Source: Actinotalea subterranea
GTDB taxonomy: Bacteria > Actinomycetota > Actinomycetes > Actinomycetales > Cellulomonadaceae
Direction: 5' to 3'
Length of the DNA: 64,000 bases
Assembly: GCF_008364845.1 (NCBI RefSeq)
Contig: NZ_VTTP01000007.1
Span: forward strand, 124,001 to 188,000
Made by a program: the position numbers and the translations under genes. The notes beneath the pieces are model-generated. The model did not search any database and was not told the DNA's origin. It was given only the letters and a program-made list of their open reading frames with translations. Below are positions 38,906-49,797 of the stretch, piece by piece; position 1 is the first letter of the stretch, and every line of letters begins with the position of its first letter.

Positions 38906-40096
38906 ATGAAGACGATCGAGGACCTCGGGGACCTGCGCGGCAAGCGCGTCCTCGTCCGTTCCGACTTCAACGTGCCGCTCGACGGCACGACGATCACGGA
39001 CGACGGCCGCATCCGGGCGGCCCTGCCCACGCTCACGACGCTGCTCGACGCGGGCGCCCGCGTCGTCGTCACCGCGCACCTCGGCCGCCCCAAGGGCGCC
39101 CCCGAGGACAAGTACTCCCTCGCGCCCGTCGCGGCGCGCCTGAGCGAGCTGCTCGGCAAGCCGGTCGTCCTCGCGCAGGACACGATCGGCGAGTCCGCGC
39201 GCGCAACCGTCGCGGCGCTGGCCGACGGCGAGATCGCGCTGCTCGAGAACATCCGGTTCGACCCGCGTGAGACCTCGAAGGTCGAGGCCGAGCGCCAGGA
39301 GCTCGCCGGCGAGCTCGCGGCCCTCGCGGACGCCTTCGTGTCCGACGGGTTCGGCGTCGTCCACCGCAAGCAGGCGTCGGTGTACGACGTCGCCCAGGTG
39401 CTCCCGCACGCCGCGGGCACGCTCGTCCTCAAGGAGGTCGAGTCGCTGCGCAAGGCGACCGAGAACCCCGAGCGTCCGTACGTCGTCGTGCTCGGTGGCT
39501 CCAAGGTCTCGGACAAGCTCGGCGTCATCGCGAACCTCATCGAGAAGGCCGACAAGCTGCTCATCGGCGGCGGCATGGTCTTCACGTTCCTCGCAGCCAA
39601 GGGCTACGAGGTCGGCAGCTCGCTCCTCGAGGCCGACCAGGTCGAGACGGTCAAGGGCTACCTCGCCACGGCCGCCGAGAAGGGCGTCGAGATCGTCCTT
39701 CCCATCGACATCGTCGCGGCCGACTCCTTCGCCGCGGACGCGCCGCACGAGGTCGTCGCCGCGGACGCGATCCCGGCCGACAAGATGGGCCTCGACATCG
39801 GCCCGGCGTCGGGCGACCTGTTCCGGGCCGAGATCCTCGCGGCCAAGACGATCGCCTGGAACGGCCCCATGGGCGTGTTCGAGTTCCCGGCGTTCGCCGC
39901 GGGCACCAAGGCGGTCGCGCAGGCGCTCGTCGACTCCGAGGGCTTCTCGATCGTCGGCGGCGGTGACTCCGCAGCGGCGGTTCGCCTGCTCGGCTTCGAC
40001 GAGGCCGGCTTCGGTCACATCTCGACCGGCGGTGGCGCGAGCCTCGAGCTGCTCGAGGGCAAGGTCCTTCCCGGCATCGCGGTCCTGGAGGACTGA
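38906..40096 (+). CDS. pgk: Phosphoglycerate kinase
   Basis: A 396-residue enzyme making ATP from 1,3-bisphosphoglycerate. The N-domain has [13 protein letters not shown] and [20 protein letters not shown]; the C-domain nucleotide site has [28 protein letters not shown] and [10 protein letters not shown]. Length and motifs are full and normal. It begins at ATG 38906 with AGGA just upstream and ends three bases before the tpiA start, so the two are one transcript. Confidence 0.97.
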   Translation: MKTIEDLGDLRGKRVLVRSDFNVPLDGTTITDDGRIRAALPTLTTLLDAGARVVVTAHLGRPKGAPEDKYSLAPVAARLSELLGKPVVLAQDTIGESARATVAALADGEIALLENIRFDPRETSKVEAERQELAGELAALADAFVSDGFGVVHRKQASVYDVAQVLPHAAGTLVLKEVESLRKATENPERPYVVVLGGSKVSDKLGVIANLIEKADKLLIGGGMVFTFLAAKGYEVGSSLLEADQVETVKGYLATAAEKGVEIVLPIDIVAADSFAADAPHEVVAADAIPADKMGLDIGPASGDLFRAEILAAKTIAWNGPMGVFEFPAFAAGTKAVAQALVDSEGFSIVGGGDSAAAVRLLGFDEAGFGHISTGGGASLELLEGKVLPGIAVLED

Positions 40097-40099
40097 GAC

Positions 40100-40897
40100 A
40101 TGGCAACCACCCGTACCCCGCTCATGGCGGGCAACTGGAAGATGAACCTGGACCACCACCAGGCCACGCACCTCGTGCAGAAGCTCGCGTGGACGCTCAA
40201 GGACGCGAAGCACGACTACTCCGCCGTCGAGGTCAGCGTGCTCGTGCCCTTCACGGACCTGCGGTCGGTCCAGACCCTCGTCGACGCGGACAAGCTCGAG
40301 CTGTCCTACGGCGCGCAGGACGTCTCGGCGCACACCGAGGGCGCGTACACCGGCGAGATCTCGCCGGTCATGCTCGCCAAGCTGGGCGTGAAGTACGTCG
40401 CCGTCGGCCACTCCGAGCGTCGGCAGTACCACGGCGAGGACGACGCCCTGTGCGCCGCCAAGGTGAAGTCGGCGTTCGGGCAGGGCATCGTGCCCATCCT
40501 CTGCGTCGGTGAGGGCCTGGACATCCGCAAGGCGGGGGACCAGGTCGCGTACACGCTCGCCCAGGTCGACGGCGGTCTCGCCGGCCTCCCGGCCGAGCAG
40601 GCCGCGCAGGTCGTCATCGCGTACGAGCCCGTCTGGGCCATCGGCACCGGTGAGGTCGCGACGCCCGACGACGCGCAGGAGGTCTGCGGTGCCATCCGTG
40701 AGCGCCTCGCCGAGCTGTACTCGCGCGAGCTCGCCGACGGCGTGCGCGTGCTCTACGGCGGTTCCGTGAAGTCCGGCAACATCGCGGCGATCATGGACAA
40801 GCCCGACGTCGACGGCGCGCTCGTCGGCGGTGCGAGCCTCGACCCTGAGGAGTTCGCGAAGATCGCGCGGTTCCAGTCCCACCAGGTCGGTCTCTGA
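40100..40897 (+). CDS. tpiA: Triose-phosphate isomerase
   Basis: A 265-residue TIM-barrel enzyme that interconverts dihydroxyacetone phosphate and glyceraldehyde 3-phosphate. The N-terminus [13 protein letters not shown] carries the substrate Lys, the catalytic His is in [14 protein letters not shown], the catalytic Glu in [15 protein letters not shown], and the phosphate loop in [12 protein letters not shown] clear ribosome site GGAGG overlaps the end of pgk eight bases before the ATG. A 16-base hairpin terminates the unit. Confidence 0.97.
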   Translation: MATTRTPLMAGNWKMNLDHHQATHLVQKLAWTLKDAKHDYSAVEVSVLVPFTDLRSVQTLVDADKLELSYGAQDVSAHTEGAYTGEISPVMLAKLGVKYVAVGHSERRQYHGEDDALCAAKVKSAFGQGIVPILCVGEGLDIRKAGDQVAYTLAQVDGGLAGLPAEQAAQVVIAYEPVWAIGTGEVATPDDAQEVCGAIRERLAELYSRELADGVRVLYGGSVKSGNIAAIMDKPDVDGALVGGASLDPEEFAKIARFQSHQVGL

Positions 40898-40910
40898 CCG
40901 ACAGGTAGCC

Positions 40911-40946
40911 GGACGGGGCAGGTCGCACCTGCGGCCTGCCCCGTCC
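40911..40946 (+). terminator. Terminator after tpiA
   Basis: A 16-base stem (40911-40926 with 40931-40946, one G-U pair) with an ACCT loop, 14 bases after the stop. Confidence 0.8.
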
Positions 40947-41006
40947 GCTGCGTCGCCCAGGCGACGCTCACCCGAGGCGTTGTCGTCGGATCCGGCGGAC
41001 GTCGCC

Positions 41007-41012
41007 TATCCT
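41007..41012 (+). promoter_or_regulatory. -10 hexamer of secG
   Basis: TATCCT, the same hexamer as in front of terC, would give a leader of about 48 bases with GAGGGA before the secG GTG. No convincing -35 box. Confidence 0.45.
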
Positions 41013-41066
41013 TGACCGGGCGCCTCCCGGCGCCGAGAGCCTGACGAGCGAGGGACGTACGAGCAC

Positions 41067-41312
41067 GTGGACGCACTGCGCATCACCCTGCAGGTACTGC
41101 TGGTCCTGACGAGCTTCCTCGTCGTCCTCCTCGTCCTGCTCCACAAGGGCAAGGGTGGCGGCCTCTCCGACATGTTCGGCGGCGGCGTCTCGAGCAACGC
41201 AGGCAGCTCCGGCGTCGCCGAGCGCAACCTCAACCGGCTCACGATCGGCCTGGCGGTCCTGTGGACCGTCATCGTCGTGCTGCTGGGCCTCATCCAGCGC
41301 GTCAGCGCCTGA
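41067..41312 (+). CDS. secG: Preprotein translocase subunit SecG
   Basis: An 81-residue protein with two membrane spans (LQVLLVLTSFLVVLLVLLHK; LTIGLAVLWTVIVVLLGLIQ) separated by the conserved Gly-rich loop GKGGGLSDMFGGG. It assists SecYE in protein export. Place after tpiA and before rbpA is the standard actinobacterial order. GTG 41067 is the only start that keeps the first span intact. Confidence 0.95.
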   Translation: MDALRITLQVLLVLTSFLVVLLVLLHKGKGGGLSDMFGGGVSSNAGSSGVAERNLNRLTIGLAVLWTVIVVLLGLIQRVSA

Positions 41313-41326
41313 GACCGGAGTAGAAC

Positions 41327-41674
41327 ATGGCGAGCGGTAGTGCGATCCGCGGTTCCCGCGTCGGGGCCGGACCGATGGGCGAGGCCGAGCGGGGTGAGTC
41401 CGCACCGCGGTTCTGGGTCTCGTACTGGTGCGCGAACGGCCACGAGACGAAGCCCAGCTTCTCCGAGGAGGCCAACGCCGAGGCGCCCGAGACGTGGGAC
41501 TGCCCGCGCTGCGGCTTCCCGGCCGGCCAGGACAAGGAGAACCCGCCCTCGCCGAGCCGCAACGAGCCCTACAAGACGCACCTGGCCTACGTGAAGGAGC
41601 GTCGCACGGACGAGGACGGTGCAGCGATCCTCGACGAGGCGCTCGCCGCGCTCCGTGCACGTCGCGGCGGCTGA
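41327..41674 (+). CDS. rbpA: RNA polymerase-binding protein RbpA
   Basis: A 115-residue actinobacterial transcription factor that binds the principal sigma factor and stabilises open promoter complexes. The core region has WVSYWCANGHETKPSF and WDCPRCGFPAGQD, whose Cys/His residues match the zinc-site positions of the family, and the C-terminal sigma-interaction helix is GAAILDEALAALRARRGG. Its presence is itself strong evidence that the genome is actinobacterial. ATG 41327, 14 bases after secG. Confidence 0.95.
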   Translation: MASGSAIRGSRVGAGPMGEAERGESAPRFWVSYWCANGHETKPSFSEEANAEAPETWDCPRCGFPAGQDKENPPSPSRNEPYKTHLAYVKERRTDEDGAAILDEALAALRARRGG

Positions 41675-41700
41675 CAGCTCCCGCTCGCAGCACCCGCTCA

Positions 41701-41734
41701 CAGGGCGCCACCCGTTCCGCGGGTAGGCGCCCTG
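41701..41734. terminator. Terminator after rbpA, facing the pentose-phosphate operon
   Basis: CAGGGCGCCACCCG (41701-41714) pairs with CGGGT-A-GGCGCCCTG (41720-41734), one bulged A and a TTCCG loop. It lies between converging genes, so it can serve both strands. Confidence 0.75.
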
Positions 41735-41844
41735 AGGCGTCTCGTGGACGACGCACGGCCCACGGTGCTCGTGGGTCACCGCGCCAGGGCGACAGCGGCC
41801 ACTGCGCCGTACCGACGGCGGTCATGGCGCTACCGCTACCGCGG

Positions 41845-42651
41845 TCAGCCCGCAGCGGCGCCGTCCGCGGCGGCCACGTCGACCAGCCAGAGCGTGCGCC
41901 CGCGGGCCACGACACCCGCAGCCGGCGTGCGGTGCACGTCGTCGCCGGCGAGGGCGCGTGCCACGGCGTCGGCCTTGTCCGCTCCTGCGACCACGAGCCA
42001 GATCTCCTCGGCCCTCTCGAGCGCGGCGAACGTGAGGCTCACCCGCTCCGGCGGGGGCTTCGGCGAGCCGTGGACCCCCACGACGGTGCGGTCCGTGACG
42101 TCGACGGCCTCGTGGCCGGGGAAGAGCGAGGCGACGTGGCCGTCAGGCCCCACGCCGAGCAGGACCACGTCGAACGCGGGCACCGCGGGCCCCGCGTCGT
42201 CCGAGGGAGCCGTGCCGGCGCCGACGACGGTGGCCGCGCCGGAGGACGGAGCCGCGTACCGCGCGAGCTCAGCCGCGTACGCGTCCGCCGAGGCCTCGGG
42301 CGAGGCGGCGCCGTCCGGCCCCACCATCGCGTGGACGTTCGCCGGCGGGACGTCGAGCGCGTCGAGCAGAGCGGCGCGGGCCTGCGTCTCGTTGCGGTCG
42401 GGGTCGCCGCCGGGCAGGAACCGCTCGTCGCCCCACCACAGGTGCACACCCGTCCAGTCGACGGCGTCGCGCACGGGGGAGGCGGCGAGCTCGGCGAGGA
42501 TCCGGATGCCGACCGTGCCGCCGGTGAGCGCCACGTGCACGGGTCGGTGGGTCGACTGCGCGTCGACGAGGCGGACGGCGAGGCGCGCCGCCGTCACCCT
42601 CGCGAGGGTCGCGGCGTCGGGGTGCACGACGACGGTGCGGGCGCGGGTCAT
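41845..42651 (-). CDS. pgl: 6-phosphogluconolactonase
   Basis: A 268-residue enzyme of the oxidative pentose-phosphate pathway hydrolysing 6-phosphogluconolactone. Family motifs are HVALTGGTVGIRILAEL near residue 41, VHLWWGDERFLPGGDPDRNE, VVLLGVGPDGHVASLFPGH and GDDVHRTPAAGVV. ATG 42649-42651 overlaps the opcA stop by four bases. It is the last gene of tkt-tal-zwf-opcA-pgl. Confidence 0.94.
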   Translation of the reverse strand: MTRARTVVVHPDAATLARVTAARLAVRLVDAQSTHRPVHVALTGGTVGIRILAELAASPVRDAVDWTGVHLWWGDERFLPGGDPDRNETQARAALLDALDVPPANVHAMVGPDGAASPEASADAYAAELARYAAPSSGAATVVGAGTAPSDDAGPAVPAFDVVLLGVGPDGHVASLFPGHEAVDVTDRTVVGVHGSPKPPPERVSLTFAALERAEEIWLVVAGADKADAVARALAGDDVHRTPAAGVVARGRTLWLVDVAAADGAAAG

Positions 42652-43568
42652 GCGACGCCCACCTCCTCGAGCCCCTCGATCAGGACCTCGCCGTACACCT
42701 CGTCGGGGTCGAGTCGGCGCAGCTCCTCCGAGAGGCACTCGCGGAGCTCGCGCATCGGCATCGAGGTGCGGCGCTCGGGCTGGCCGGGCTGTTCGAGCGT
42801 CGCGACCCGGCCGTCGGGCCGGTTGAGGACGATGGGCCCGGAGGGTCGTTCCAGGACGACCTTGGTGATGCCCTGGACGTCCTGCTGCCGCACGATCTCC
42901 ACGGGGCAGCGGAGCGCGTGGGCGAGCCAGGCCGCGAGGAGCACGACCGACGGGTGCGTCTCGTGGCCGCTCACGACGGCGCGCGTGACGGCCTCGTGGG
43001 GCGGCTGGTCGAGCGCTGCCGCCAGGAGGCCGCGCCAGGCGGTCAGGCGTGTCCAGGCGAGGTCCGTGTCGCCGTCGGTGTGCCCGGTGCGCAGGCGCAG
43101 CAGGCTCCCGAGCGGGTCGCTGCACTGCAGGCTGTCCGTGATGCGCCGCTGCGCCATGGCGCCGATCGCGTGCTCGGCGGGCACGTCGGGGTGCTCGTCC
43201 GGCCACCAGACCACGATCGGTGCGTCGGGCAGGAGGAGGGGCATGACGAGCGTGTCCGAGTGGCTGAGCATCTCGCCCGACGCCCGGAGCAGGATGACCT
43301 CGCTCGCGCCGGCGTCCCCGCCGACGCGGATCTCGGCGTCGAGTCGCGACGTCGTGTGGTCGGGGTCGCGCGCGAGGACGATCACACGGCACGGGTGCTC
43401 GCGGCTCGCCGCGTTCGCGGTCTCGACGGCGCGCTCGACCTCGGACACGTCGGCGTCGATCACGAGCGTCAGGACCCGGCCGAGCGCTACGGCCCCACCC
43501 TCGTCACGGATGCGCAGGAGGGTCTTCATCACGGCGGTCGTCGTCGTGTCCGGCAGGTCGATGATCAT
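42648..43568 (-). CDS. opcA: Glucose-6-phosphate dehydrogenase assembly protein OpcA
   Basis: A 306-residue protein needed for full activity of glucose-6-phosphate dehydrogenase in actinobacteria and cyanobacteria. The family pattern is clear: LTLVIDADVSEVERAVETAN, HPCRVIVLARDP, EVILLRASGEMLSHSDTLVM and PLLLPDAPIVVWWPDEHPD. It follows zwf by 64 bases with AAGGGG as ribosome site and overlaps pgl. Its place between its client enzyme and the next pathway enzyme supports the call. Confidence 0.93.
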   Translation of the reverse strand: MIIDLPDTTTTAVMKTLLRIRDEGGAVALGRVLTLVIDADVSEVERAVETANAASREHPCRVIVLARDPDHTTSRLDAEIRVGGDAGASEVILLRASGEMLSHSDTLVMPLLLPDAPIVVWWPDEHPDVPAEHAIGAMAQRRITDSLQCSDPLGSLLRLRTGHTDGDTDLAWTRLTAWRGLLAAALDQPPHEAVTRAVVSGHETHPSVVLLAAWLAHALRCPVEIVRQQDVQGITKVVLERPSGPIVLNRPDGRVATLEQPGQPERRTSMPMRELRECLSEELRRLDPDEVYGEVLIEGLEEVGVA

Positions 43569-43632
43569 CGTGCACCCCTTCGGCAGGTCGAGCGCGCGGG
43601 CGGGCGGGACGTGGGGCGGGCGCCGGCCGTGC

Positions 43633-45150
43633 TCACGGGCGACGCCACGTGCGCCCGTCGCGGGCCATCATCTCGTCGGCGGAGGCGGGGCCCCAGGTGC
43701 CCGAGCGGTAGGGCTCCGGCGTGCCGTTCTGGGCCCACCAGCTGGTGATGGGGTCGAGGATCTTCCACGAGAGCTCGACCTCCTGGTGACGGGGGAAGAG
43801 CGGCGGGTCACCCAGGAGGACGTCGAGGATCAGCCGCTCGTACGCCTCGGGCGAGGACTCGGTGAACGCGTGCCCGTAGCCGAAGTCCATCGTGACGTCA
43901 CGGACCTCCATCGCCGTGCCCGGGACCTTCGAGCCGAAGCGGATGGTGACCCCCTCGTCGGGCTGCACGCGGATGACGAGCGCGTTCTTGCCGAGCTCCT
44001 CGGTCGCGGTCGACTCGAACGGCAGGTGCGGGGCCTTCTTGAAGACGACCGCGATCTCCGTCACACGCCGCCCGAGGCGCTTGCCGGTGCGCAGGTAGAA
44101 CGGGACACCCGCCCAGCGGCGCGTGTCGATGTCCACCCGGATCGCCGCGTAGGTCTCGGTCCCGGAGTCGGGCGCGATGCCGTCCTCGTCCAGGTACCCG
44201 ACGACCTCCTCGCCGCCCTGCCAGCCCGCGGCGTACTGCCCGCGGGCGGTGTGCAAGGACAGGTCCTTGGGCACGCGGACGGCCGAGAGCACCTTCTCCT
44301 TCTCGGCACGCAGGTCGTCCGCGTCGAAGGACACGGGCTCCTCCATCGCCGTCAGGGCGAGGAGCTGGAGCAGGTGGTTCTGGATCACGTCGCGTGCGGC
44401 GCCGATGCCGTCGTAGTACCCGGCCCGCCCGCCGATGCCGATGTCCTCGGCCATCGTGATCTGCACGTGGTCGACGTAGTTGGCGTTCCAGATGGGCTCG
44501 AACAGCTGGTTGGCGAACCGGAGCGCCAGCATGTTCTGGACGGTCTCCTTGCCCAGGTAGTGGTCGATGCGGAACACCGACTCCGGGCTGAACACCTCGG
44601 ACACCACGTCGTTGAGCTCGCGGGCGCTCGCGAGGTCGTGGCCGAACGGCTTCTCGATGACGACGCGCCGCCAGGCGTCGCCGGACTGCTGCGAGAGCCC
44701 CGAGCGTGCGAGCTGACGGCACACGAGCGGGAACGACGCCGGCGGGACCGACAGGTAGAAGGCGTGGTTGCCGCCCGTGCCCTGCTCCGCGTCGAGCTCG
44801 GCCACGGTGGTGCTCAGCCGGTCGAACGCGTCGTCGTCGTCGAACTCGCCCTGGACGAACCGGATGCCCTCGGCGAGCTGGTTCCACGTGCTCTCGCGGA
44901 ACGGGGTGCGCGCGTTGGCCTGGACGGCGTCGTGCACCACCTGGGCGAAGTCCTGCGTCGCCCAGTCGCGGCGTGCGAACCCGGTGAGCGCGAACCCGGG
45001 AGGCAGGAGGCCGCGGTTGGCGAGGTCGTAGACCGCGGGCATGAGCTTGCGCCGGGCCAGGTCACCGGTGACGCCGAAGATCACGAGGCCGCACGGGCCC
45101 GCGATGCGGGGCAGGCGCCGGTCACGCGGGTCGCGGAGCGGGTTGGTCAC
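43633..45150 (-). CDS. zwf: Glucose-6-phosphate 1-dehydrogenase
   Basis: A 505-residue NADP-dependent enzyme, first step of the oxidative pentose-phosphate pathway. The nucleotide motif is [19 protein letters not shown] near residue 24, the catalytic/substrate motif [19 protein letters not shown] near 190, and [11 protein letters not shown] precedes it. GTG 45148-45150 overlaps the tal stop by four bases. A longer open frame on the same strand upstream is a shadow of tal. Confidence 0.96.
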   Translation of the reverse strand: MTNPLRDPRDRRLPRIAGPCGLVIFGVTGDLARRKLMPAVYDLANRGLLPPGFALTGFARRDWATQDFAQVVHDAVQANARTPFRESTWNQLAEGIRFVQGEFDDDDAFDRLSTTVAELDAEQGTGGNHAFYLSVPPASFPLVCRQLARSGLSQQSGDAWRRVVIEKPFGHDLASARELNDVVSEVFSPESVFRIDHYLGKETVQNMLALRFANQLFEPIWNANYVDHVQITMAEDIGIGGRAGYYDGIGAARDVIQNHLLQLLALTAMEEPVSFDADDLRAEKEKVLSAVRVPKDLSLHTARGQYAAGWQGGEEVVGYLDEDGIAPDSGTETYAAIRVDIDTRRWAGVPFYLRTGKRLGRRVTEIAVVFKKAPHLPFESTATEELGKNALVIRVQPDEGVTIRFGSKVPGTAMEVRDVTMDFGYGHAFTESSPEAYERLILDVLLGDPPLFPRHQEVELSWKILDPITSWWAQNGTPEPYRSGTWGPASADEMMARDGRTWRRP

Positions 45151-46319
45151 TGTGCGCTCTCCCCGAGGCTGTCGGAGACGGCGCTGCGGGCGAGCCCGTC
45201 GGACACGGTCGCGAGGAGCTCGCGCCAGCTCGCGACGAACTTGTCCACGCCCTCGGACTCGAGCGCGCTCGTGACCTCGTCGAGGTCGATGCCGAGGGCC
45301 GCGAGGCCGGCGAGCTGCTCCGCCGCCCGGACGTAACCGCCGGTCACGGTGTCGCCGCGCACGTCGCCGTGGTCCGCGACCGCCTCGAGCGTCTTGCCCG
45401 GCATCGTGTTGACGACGCCGGGGGCGACGAGCTCGTCGACGTAGCGCGTGTCCGGGTAGGCGGGGTCCTTCACACCGGTCGAGGCCCACAGGGGTCTCTG
45501 CGGCCGCGCACCGGAGGCGGCGAGGCGCTGCCAGCGGTCGGTGGCCACCGAGGCCTCGTAGACCTGGTACGCGAGCCGCGCGTTGGCGATCGCGATCTCG
45601 CCGCGCAGCGCCGACGCCTGCGGTGTGCCCAGCTCGTCGAGTCGCGCGTCCACGGCGGCGTCGACGCGCGAGACGAAGAACGACGCGACGGACGCGATGG
45701 ACGAGAGGTCGTGGCCCGCGGCGCCAGCGGCCTCGAGGCCGGCCTGGTAGGCGTCCAGGACCGCGCGGTACCGGTCGAGGGAGAAGATCAGCGTCACGTT
45801 CACGCTGATGCCCTCCGCGATCACCGCGGTGATCGCGGGCAGCCCCTCGAGGGTCGCCGGGATCTTGATGTACAGGTTCGGACGGTCGACGGTGCTCCAG
45901 AGGCGCCGTGCGAGGGCGACCGTGCCGTCCGTGTCGCGGGCCAGTCCCGGGTCGACCTCGATCGACACGCGGCCGTCGAGGCCGCCGGTGCGCGCGTGCA
46001 CGTCGGCGAGGGCGTCGCACGCGTCCCTGACGTCGTCCGTGGTGATCCGGAAGACCGCCTCGGCCACCGGGACCCCCTCGCCCGCGAGGTCCGCGAGCTG
46101 GGCGTCGTACGCGGTCCCGCGGGACAGGGCGCCCGCGAAGATGGTCGGGTTCGTGGTGACCCCCACGACCCCGCGCTCCGTGACGAGGCGGTCGAGCTCG
46201 CCCGTCGTCAGCAGCTCACGGGACAGGTCGTCGAGCCAGATGGCGACGCCTGCGTCCCTCAGTCGGGCGATGGGGGGCGGGACGGTCGCGCCCGCGGACG
46301 GCGCGTGGTGCTCGGTCAT
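45147..46319 (-). CDS. tal: Transaldolase
   Basis: A 390-residue enzyme of the non-oxidative pentose-phosphate pathway (actinobacterial long form). [13 protein letters not shown] near the start, [13 protein letters not shown], the Schiff-base lysine in [32 protein letters not shown] and [11 protein letters not shown] identify the family. The ribosome site GAAGGAG precedes ATG 46317-46319. It is 85 bases after tkt, with a hairpin in the gap. Confidence 0.96.
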   Translation of the reverse strand: MTEHHAPSAGATVPPPIARLRDAGVAIWLDDLSRELLTTGELDRLVTERGVVGVTTNPTIFAGALSRGTAYDAQLADLAGEGVPVAEAVFRITTDDVRDACDALADVHARTGGLDGRVSIEVDPGLARDTDGTVALARRLWSTVDRPNLYIKIPATLEGLPAITAVIAEGISVNVTLIFSLDRYRAVLDAYQAGLEAAGAAGHDLSSIASVASFFVSRVDAAVDARLDELGTPQASALRGEIAIANARLAYQVYEASVATDRWQRLAASGARPQRPLWASTGVKDPAYPDTRYVDELVAPGVVNTMPGKTLEAVADHGDVRGDTVTGGYVRAAEQLAGLAALGIDLDEVTSALESEGVDKFVASWRELLATVSDGLARSAVSDSLGESAQ

Positions 46320-46340
46320 GACGGTCTCCTTCGGTCAGCC

Positions 46341-46368
46341 CGCCGGGGCGAGTCGCGTCGCCCCGGCG
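46341..46368 (-). terminator. Hairpin between tkt and tal
   Basis: CGCCGGGGCGA (46341-46351) and TCGCCCCGGCG (46358-46368) are a perfect 11-bp inverted repeat with a six-base loop. It may attenuate read-through or mark an mRNA processing site. Confidence 0.55.
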
Positions 46369-46404
46369 TTCGTGCGGTGGGAGGTTCGTGCAGCGGGCCG
46401 AGCG

Positions 46405-48570
46405 TCAGAGGTCGCCCGTACCGCTCTCGGTCGGCACGCCCGGCGCTCCGGGGCCCTCGTCGCCGCGCGCCGCGGCGATCGACTCGCGTGCCGCCGCGAC
46501 CACGGCCTCGGGGGTGATCCCGAACTCGCGGTAGAGCGTCTCGTAGTCGGCCGAGGCCCCGTAGTGCTCGAGGGACACGGAGCGTCCGGCGTCGCCGACG
46601 ATCTTGTGCCAGGAGAGCGCGATGCCCGCCTCCACGGAGACCCTCGCACGGACCGACGACGGCAGCACCTGCTCGCGGTAGGCCTCGTCCTGCTCGGCGA
46701 ACCACTCCAGGCTCGGAGCGGAGACGACGCGCGTCGGGACACCCTGGGACTCGAGCGTCTCGCGGGCGGCCACGGCGAGCTGGACCTCGGAACCCGTGCC
46801 GATGAGGATGACCTGCGGGGTGCCGGTGCTCGCCTCGAGCAGCGTGTAGGCGCCGCGCGCGACACCCTCGGTCGTGGCGAAGCCGTCCTCGCCGCGCGGG
46901 AACGTCGGCACGTTCTGACGCGTGAGGACGAGCCCGACGGGGTGGTCGGTGCGCTCCAGGACGGCCTTCCAGGCCGCAGCGGTCTCGTTCGCGTCGGCCG
47001 GGCGGACGATGTCGAGCCCGGGGATGGCGCGCAGCGCGGTGAGGTGCTCGACCGGCTGGTGCGTGGGGCCGTCCTCGCCCAGGCCGATCGAGTCGTGCGT
47101 CCACACGTAGATCGCGGGGACCCCCATGAGGGCCGCGAGGCGGACAGCGCCCCGCATGTAGTCGCTGAACGTGAAGAACGTGCCGCCGTACGGGCGCGTG
47201 AGCCCGTGCAGGCGGATGCCCGAGAGGATCGAGCCCATCGCGTGCTCACGGATGCCGAAGTGCAGCGTGCGGCCGTACTGGGTGCCGCTGAACTCGTGCG
47301 TCGAGCGCTCGGCCGGGATGAACGACGGCTCGCCCTTCATGGTCGTGTTGTTCGAGCCCGCGAGGTCGGCGGAGCCGCCCCAGAGCTCGGGCAGCACGGG
47401 TGCGAGCGCCGAGAGGACCTCGCCCGACGCGGAGCGCGTGGCGACGGACTTGCCGGCCGGGAACACCGGCAGCGCGTCCGCCCAGCCCGCGGGGAGCTCA
47501 CCGGCGCTGAGCCGGTCGAGCAGCGCGGCGCGCTCGGGGTTCGCGGCCCGCCAGGCGTCGTAGCCCACGGTCCACTCGGCCTTCGCGGCGGCACCGCGCT
47601 CCAGGGCGCGGCGCGTGTGAGCGATCACCTCGGGCTCGACGCCGAAGGCCACCTCGGGGTCGAAGCCGAGCGCCTCCTTGAGCCCCCGCACCTCGTCGCC
47701 GCCCAGCTTCGAGCCGTGCGAGCCGTGCGTGTTCTGCTTGGTCGGCGAGGGCCACGCGATGATGGTGCGCAGCCGGATGAACGACGGGCGGTCCGTGACG
47801 ACCTTCGCGGCCTCGATCGCGGCGTCGAGCGCGACGACGTCCTCGGCGTAGGGGCTGCCGTCGGCCGTCTGGGTCCAGTCGACCGACTGGACGTGCCAGC
47901 CGTACGCCTCGTAGCGGCCCAGCACGTCCTCGGTGAAGGCGATCTCGGTGTCGCCCTCGATGGAGATGTGGTTGTCGTCCCACAGGACGACGAGGTTGCC
48001 CAGCTTCTGGGTGCCCGCGATCGAGGAGGCCTCGCTCGTCACACCCTCCTGGAGGTCACCGTCGGAGGCGATGACGTACACGTGGTGGTCGAAGGGGCTC
48101 GTCCCGGGGGCGGCGTCGGGGTCGAGGAGCCCACGCTCACGGCGCGACGCCATCGCGAAGCCGACGGCGCTCGCGAGGCCCTGGCCGAGCGGTCCCGTGG
48201 TGATCTCGACGCCCGCGGTGTGGCGGTACTCGGGGTGACCCGGGGTCTTCGAGCCCCACGTGCGCAGGGCGGCGAGGTCCTCGATCTCCAGGCCGTAGCC
48301 GGCGAGGTAGAGCTGGATGTACTGGGTGAGGCTCGAGTGCCCCGCGGAGAGGATGAAGCGGTCCCGGCCGAGCCAGTGCGGGTCGGCGGGGTCGTGACGC
48401 ATCGTGCGCTGGTAGAGCAGGTACGCCGCCGGGGCCAGGCTGATCGCCGTGCCGGGGTGGCCGTTGCCGACCTTCTCGACTGCATCCGCCGCGAGGACGC
48501 GGACGGTGTCGACGGCGCGGCGGTCGAGGTCCGACCACTCGAGACCGGCGGGAGGGACAGACGCGTTCAC
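46405..48570 (-). CDS. tkt: Transketolase
   Basis: A 721-residue thiamine-diphosphate enzyme moving two-carbon units between sugar phosphates. It has [20 protein letters not shown], the GDG thiamine-binding motif in [20 protein letters not shown] near residue 168, the pyrimidine-domain motif [19 protein letters not shown] and [11 protein letters not shown]. The start is GTG 48568-48570 with GAAAGAGG upstream. It opens the pentose-phosphate operon and is divergent from ctaB, the usual actinobacterial arrangement. Confidence 0.97.
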   Translation of the reverse strand: MNASVPPAGLEWSDLDRRAVDTVRVLAADAVEKVGNGHPGTAISLAPAAYLLYQRTMRHDPADPHWLGRDRFILSAGHSSLTQYIQLYLAGYGLEIEDLAALRTWGSKTPGHPEYRHTAGVEITTGPLGQGLASAVGFAMASRRERGLLDPDAAPGTSPFDHHVYVIASDGDLQEGVTSEASSIAGTQKLGNLVVLWDDNHISIEGDTEIAFTEDVLGRYEAYGWHVQSVDWTQTADGSPYAEDVVALDAAIEAAKVVTDRPSFIRLRTIIAWPSPTKQNTHGSHGSKLGGDEVRGLKEALGFDPEVAFGVEPEVIAHTRRALERGAAAKAEWTVGYDAWRAANPERAALLDRLSAGELPAGWADALPVFPAGKSVATRSASGEVLSALAPVLPELWGGSADLAGSNNTTMKGEPSFIPAERSTHEFSGTQYGRTLHFGIREHAMGSILSGIRLHGLTRPYGGTFFTFSDYMRGAVRLAALMGVPAIYVWTHDSIGLGEDGPTHQPVEHLTALRAIPGLDIVRPADANETAAAWKAVLERTDHPVGLVLTRQNVPTFPRGEDGFATTEGVARGAYTLLEASTGTPQVILIGTGSEVQLAVAARETLESQGVPTRVVSAPSLEWFAEQDEAYREQVLPSSVRARVSVEAGIALSWHKIVGDAGRSVSLEHYGASADYETLYREFGITPEAVVAAARESIAAARGDEGPGAPGVPTESGTGDL

Positions 48571-48771
48571 GGAGCCTCTTTCCTGCCCGGACGGTCGCCC
48601 GGGTCGTCACCTGGTGCGTGCATGGCCGCGCCGCCGGTCCGCGGACCGGTGGCGCTCGGGGCCAGCAGTGGTGCCGGATGTGTGCGGCACGTCACGGTGC
48701 GAGCCTACCGGCGGGAGCCTCCCGGTGAGTCCCGTGCCGCCTGGTGGACGTCGTGGTAGCGAAGGCAGGCC

Positions 48772-48777
48772 TACCAT
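48772..48777 (+). promoter_or_regulatory. Possible -10 hexamer of ctaB overlapping an ATG
   Basis: TACCAT at 48772-48777 fits the TAnnnT pattern. If used, RNA would start near 48784, after the ATG at 48776, and translation would begin at GTG 48815 with GGAG ten bases upstream. Confidence 0.35.
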
Positions 48778-49789
48778 GGTCGCCAGCACCCTGGAGAAAC
48801 GGAGCCCCGCCGACGTGCGCACAGCCAGCCACGCCCCGACCGACGACGGAGCGGCCCGGTCGGACCGGCCCGTCGGCACGAGCGTCGGTCTGAGCCTCGC
48901 GGCCGTCGGCTCGCGCGTCGCGGCGTACGTCGCCCTGACGAAGCCGCGCATCATCGAGCTGCTCCTGATCACGACCCTGCCGACGATGCTGCTCGCTGAG
49001 CGCGGCTTCCCGTCCGTCGGTCTCGTCGTCGCGACGCTCGTGGGCGGTGCGGCCTCCGCCGGCTCGGCGAACGTGCTCAACTGCTACCTCGACCGCGACA
49101 TCGACGAGGTCATGAACCGCACGAAGCGACGTCCGCTCGTGACGGGGGAGATCGCCCCGCGGCCCGCGCTCGTGTTCGGCGTCGTGCTCGGCGTCTTCTC
49201 CCTGGTCTGGTTCGCGACGCTCGTCAACGTGCTCTCGGCGGTCCTCGCGCTCGTCGCGATCCTCCTGTACGTCGTCGGCTACACCATGATCCTCAAGCGC
49301 CGCACGCCGCAGAACATCGTCTGGGGCGGCGCCGCCGGGTGCATGCCCGTGCTCATCGGCTGGGCCGCCGTGACGGAGTCGCTGACCTGGGCCCCGGTCG
49401 CCCTGTTCGGCGTCATCTTCTTCTGGACGCCCCCGCACTACTGGCCGCTGTCCATGCGGTTCCGGCGTGACTACGCGGCCGCGGGCGTCCCGATGCTGCC
49501 GGTGGTCGCGAACGACGTGCGCGTGACGTGGGAGATGCTCGCGTACACCGTCGGCATGGTCGCGTGCTCGCTCGTCCTCGTGCCGCTCGCGGACATGACA
49601 TGGGTGTACGCGGTCGTCGCCTCCCTCCTGGGCGCGTGGTTCCTCTGGGCCACCGTCGCCCTGCTGCGGCGCGCCCGCTCGCCGCGACCCGGCGTCAAGC
49701 TGGGCGAGATGCGCCTCTTCCACGCCTCGATCACCTACCTGACGCTCCTGTTCGTCGCCGTGGCCGTCGACCCGTTCCTGCCGGTCTAG
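48776..49789 (+). CDS. ctaB: Protoheme IX farnesyltransferase (heme O synthase)
   Basis: A polytopic prenyltransferase of about 337 residues that adds a farnesyl group to heme b for cytochrome oxidase assembly. The UbiA-family metal-binding motif is [19 protein letters not shown], with the second region [19 protein letters not shown]. About nine membrane spans are visible. The start is uncertain: ATG 48776 has a weak GAAGGCAGG, GTG 48815 has GGAG and agrees with the possible promoter. The choice changes only the disordered N-terminus. It is divergent from tkt. Confidence 0.93.
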   Translation: MVASTLEKRSPADVRTASHAPTDDGAARSDRPVGTSVGLSLAAVGSRVAAYVALTKPRIIELLLITTLPTMLLAERGFPSVGLVVATLVGGAASAGSANVLNCYLDRDIDEVMNRTKRRPLVTGEIAPRPALVFGVVLGVFSLVWFATLVNVLSAVLALVAILLYVVGYTMILKRRTPQNIVWGGAAGCMPVLIGWAAVTESLTWAPVALFGVIFFWTPPHYWPLSMRFRRDYAAAGVPMLPVVANDVRVTWEMLAYTVGMVACSLVLVPLADMTWVYAVVASLLGAWFLWATVALLRRARSPRPGVKLGEMRLFHASITYLTLLFVAVAVDPFLPV

Positions 49790-49797
49790 GGGCACGC

